Source: Bog-756 sp963839925
Lineage (GTDB): Bacteria; Actinomycetota; Acidimicrobiia; Acidimicrobiales; RAAP-2
DNA: 64,000 nt
Reading direction: 5' to 3'
Assembly: GCA_963839925.1 (NCBI GenBank)
Contig: CAWIWV010000001.1
Span: 1,674,001 to 1,738,000 of the forward strand
Under the pieces are notes generated by a model, which saw only the letters and a list, made by a program, of their open reading frames with translations, was not told the DNA's origin and made no database searches. Position numbers and translations under genes: made by a program. This document shows positions 62,552-64,000 of this stretch, piece by piece; the first letter of the stretch is position 1, and each line of letters begins with the position of its first letter.

Positions 62552-63070
62552 GTGGTGAGTGAGCTTTGGGAGTTGGTCGCCCGCGAACGGATCAGGGACA
62601 CGCTCGCCGCCTACACCTGGTCGGGTGACGCGTTCCGGCTCGACGGTTTGGCGTCGACCTTCTTCGAGCACGGTGTCCTCGAGCTCGCCGGACGCGATCC
62701 GATCGTCGGGCGTGCGGCAATCGTCGAGTTCCTGGGTCGCAGGGTGACCCCCGCCGAGGGGACCGACGATGACAGGCGGCGAGAGGCAGCAAAGGCAGTT
62801 GCTTCGGAACAAGGCATCAGGCGCATCGTGCGCCACAACATCGCCAACGTTCGCTTCGTCGAGTTGACACCCGAGATGGCGCGCGTCGAGAGCTACTTCA
62901 CCGTGTTCACCGAGGTCGGGCTCGATCACATGGGCCGCTACCGCGACGTGTTCGAGCCTGCCGACGACCTTTGGTTGATCAGCCATCGCTTCGTCTCGAC
63001 CGACTGGCGCTCCGAACTTTCGACCATGGGCCATCTGAAACCGTTCCCTCAGGAGAGACCCTTGGGTTAG
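62552..63070 (+). CDS. SnoaL-like (NTF2-fold) protein
   Basis: A 172-residue protein with the NTF2/SnoaL-like pattern: ELVARERIRDTLAAYTWSGDAFRLDGLASTFFEHGVLE, a central HNIANVRFVEL strand and a C-terminal RYRDVFEPADDLWLISHRFVSTDW. Members include steroid isomerases, dehydratases and ring-hydroxylating-dioxygenase small-subunit-like proteins; the reaction here is unknown. It is probably co-transcribed with the LLM oxidoreductase. Confidence 0.8.
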   Translation: MVSELWELVARERIRDTLAAYTWSGDAFRLDGLASTFFEHGVLELAGRDPIVGRAAIVEFLGRRVTPAEGTDDDRRREAAKAVASEQGIRRIVRHNIANVRFVELTPEMARVESYFTVFTEVGLDHMGRYRDVFEPADDLWLISHRFVSTDWRSELSTMGHLKPFPQERPLG

Positions 63071-63110
63071 CGTTGTCGTGGTCCACCGCGGACCCGACGG
63101 CACGGGCTCA

Positions 63111-63150
63111 GCGCCCGACGCCGCCCGAGAGCGCCCGACAGCGCCCGCCA
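63111..63150 (+). repeat. Four imperfect 10-bp tandem repeats
   Basis: Four consecutive 10-bp units (GCGCCCGACG, CCGCCCGAGA, GCGCCCGACA, GCGCCCGCCA) lie just upstream of the ribosome-binding site of the hydrolase at 63169. No hairpin or known regulatory meaning was recognised. Confidence 0.7.
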
Positions 63151-63168
63151 GCAGAGGGGAAGGACCGC

Positions 63169-64000
63169 TTGTCCAGAATCGCATCAGGTGGGTCGACCAC
63201 GACGTCGACGGTTGGCCGAGTGATCCGCCGGGCGGGGTTTGCCTGTGCCGCCCTGGGCCTGGCCGCGACAGCGGTCGCCGGCTGTTCCTCGTCGAACAGT
63301 TCGAGCACCACGACCATCTCGCGCAGCGCTCTTTCGGCGTCGACGGTGTGCCAACCTCCTGCACACTGGGCCTCGACCAAGGCAGTGCCGGTTGGCGGAA
63401 CGCCGTCCGACTACGACCTGACCTCCTTCGACGGCACCCAGATCCGCATCCACTGGTTTCCCGACCCCAATGCCGGCAACAGCACTGTGCCCACCGTGCT
63501 CATGGGCCCTGGCTGGGGCGAGACCGGGGACACCGACACCGCAAGTGCCGGCGTCCAGGGCGTGCTGTCCATCTCGGACCTCTGGCACGGCGGCTTCAAT
63601 GTGCTCACCTGGGACCCACGCGGGTTCGGGAAGTCCGGTGGTGACGCAGAAGTCGACAGTCCTGATTACGAAGGCAAGGACGTCTCGGCGATCATCAACT
63701 GGGTCGCACAACAGAAGGGCGTCGAACTGGATCGACCCGGAGTGCCCCGGGTGGGAATGGTCGGCGCGTCCTACGGAGGTGGCATCCAGTTCGCGACCGC
63801 GGAGAACGACTGCCGGGTCGACGCCATCGCTCCGACCATCGCGTGGAACTCACTCAAGACAAGCCTGTTCAAGAACCAGACGCCGAAGGCGGGCTGGGGG
63901 AAGATCCTTGCAAGCGTCTCATCGAAAGCGAAACTCGATCCGGAGATCCTGACCGCCGACAACGAGATGACGACGACCGGCATCATCGCTCCTTCAGTGA
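63169..64000 (+). CDS. Secreted lipoprotein alpha/beta-hydrolase (CocE/X-Pro peptidase-like), 3'-truncated
   Basis: The first 277 codons of an alpha/beta-hydrolase run off the right edge. The start TTG 63169 has AGGGGAAGGA just upstream; the N-terminus has a basic region and hydrophobic core ending in the lipobox TAVAGC, then a long Ser/Thr linker. The catalytic domain starts YDLTSFDGTQIRIHW, with GPGWGETGD, DPRGFGKSGG and the nucleophile elbow VGASYGGG (Ser). It resembles the CocE/NonD and X-Pro dipeptidyl-peptidase group. The acid/His residues lie beyond the window. Confidence 0.83.
   Translation, partial: MSRIASGGSTTTSTVGRVIRRAGFACAALGLAATAVAGCSSSNSSSTTTISRSALSASTVCQPPAHWASTKAVPVGGTPSDYDLTSFDGTQIRIHWFPDPNAGNSTVPTVLMGPGWGETGDTDTASAGVQGVLSISDLWHGGFNVLTWDPRGFGKSGGDAEVDSPDYEGKDVSAIINWVAQQKGVELDRPGVPRVGMVGASYGGGIQFATAENDCRVDAIAPTIAWNSLKTSLFKNQTPKAGWGKILASVSSKAKLDPEILTADNEMTTTGIIAPSV

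Overview
The window is high-GC, gene-dense DNA from an actinobacterium, most likely a member of the Acidimicrobiia. The evidence is a mycothiol-dependent isomerase-family protein, an F420-type luciferase-like oxidoreductase, a ClpP1-like protease, a secreted protein ending in GYWLVASDGG-type repeats (which I associate with Acidimicrobiia), frequent GTG starts and apparently leaderless promoters. The class-level placement is inference; no rRNA is present to confirm it.

Region 1 (1-8073, minus strand) is one tightly coupled surface-glycan operon. In transcription order it holds a methyltransferase-like protein, two GT4 glycosyltransferases, a second methyltransferase-like protein, a third GT4 enzyme, a lone ClpP protease, and the permease and ATPase of a Wzm/Wzt-type polysaccharide exporter (the ATPase is cut by the window edge). 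The methyltransferase-glycosyltransferase pair occurs twice and looks duplicated. A tRNA-Leu(TAG) lies just upstream, followed by a small operon (DUF6458-like membrane protein and CsbD-like protein) behind a textbook SigF/SigB-type promoter.

Region 2 (9.2-23.2 kb) is a signalling block. It has a NarL-type regulator, a receiver-only protein, a membrane histidine kinase, a MacB-like ABC ATPase/permease pair, and a receiver-HTH-like-class III nucleotide cyclase fusion in an overlapping operon. Divergently from the cyclase lie a cyclic-nucleotide-binding protein and a metallo-beta-lactamase-fold hydrolase, so synthesis, sensing and possibly turnover of a cyclic nucleotide are encoded side by side. 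These are followed by an FAD oxidoreductase and a second FtsX-type permease, both carrying single-base frameshifts.

Region 3 (23.2-29.3 kb) holds a secreted repeat protein, then a compact set of an isocitrate/isopropylmalate dehydrogenase-like enzyme, a 2-oxoglutarate/Fe(II) oxygenase and a formaldehyde-activating-enzyme homologue. The last two overlap by four bases, suggesting a demethylation/formaldehyde-capture unit.

Region 4 (29.4-63 kb) is a large catabolic island for CoA-activated substrates, plausibly steroid-, terpenoid- or branched-lipid-like. It contains four acyl-CoA ligases, seven crotonase-family enzymes, three acyl-CoA dehydrogenases (two as an overlapping pair), two hotdog thioesterases, a carboxyltransferase, a KshA-like Rieske oxygenase, a cytochrome P450, two TIM-barrel amidohydrolases, an SDR, a CrtC/AttH-like protein, an LLM oxidoreductase, two SnoaL-like proteins, a periplasmic ligand-binding lipoprotein and a GntR/FCD regulator. 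A frameshifted DipZ-like thiol-redox protein sits inside it. Several intergenic regions share a TAGATG-containing AT-rich element that could be a common operator. The window ends in a truncated lipoprotein hydrolase.

No insertion sequence, prophage, CRISPR array or rRNA was seen. All coordinates and starts come from reading the sequence by eye; family assignments rest on recognised motifs, not on database searches.
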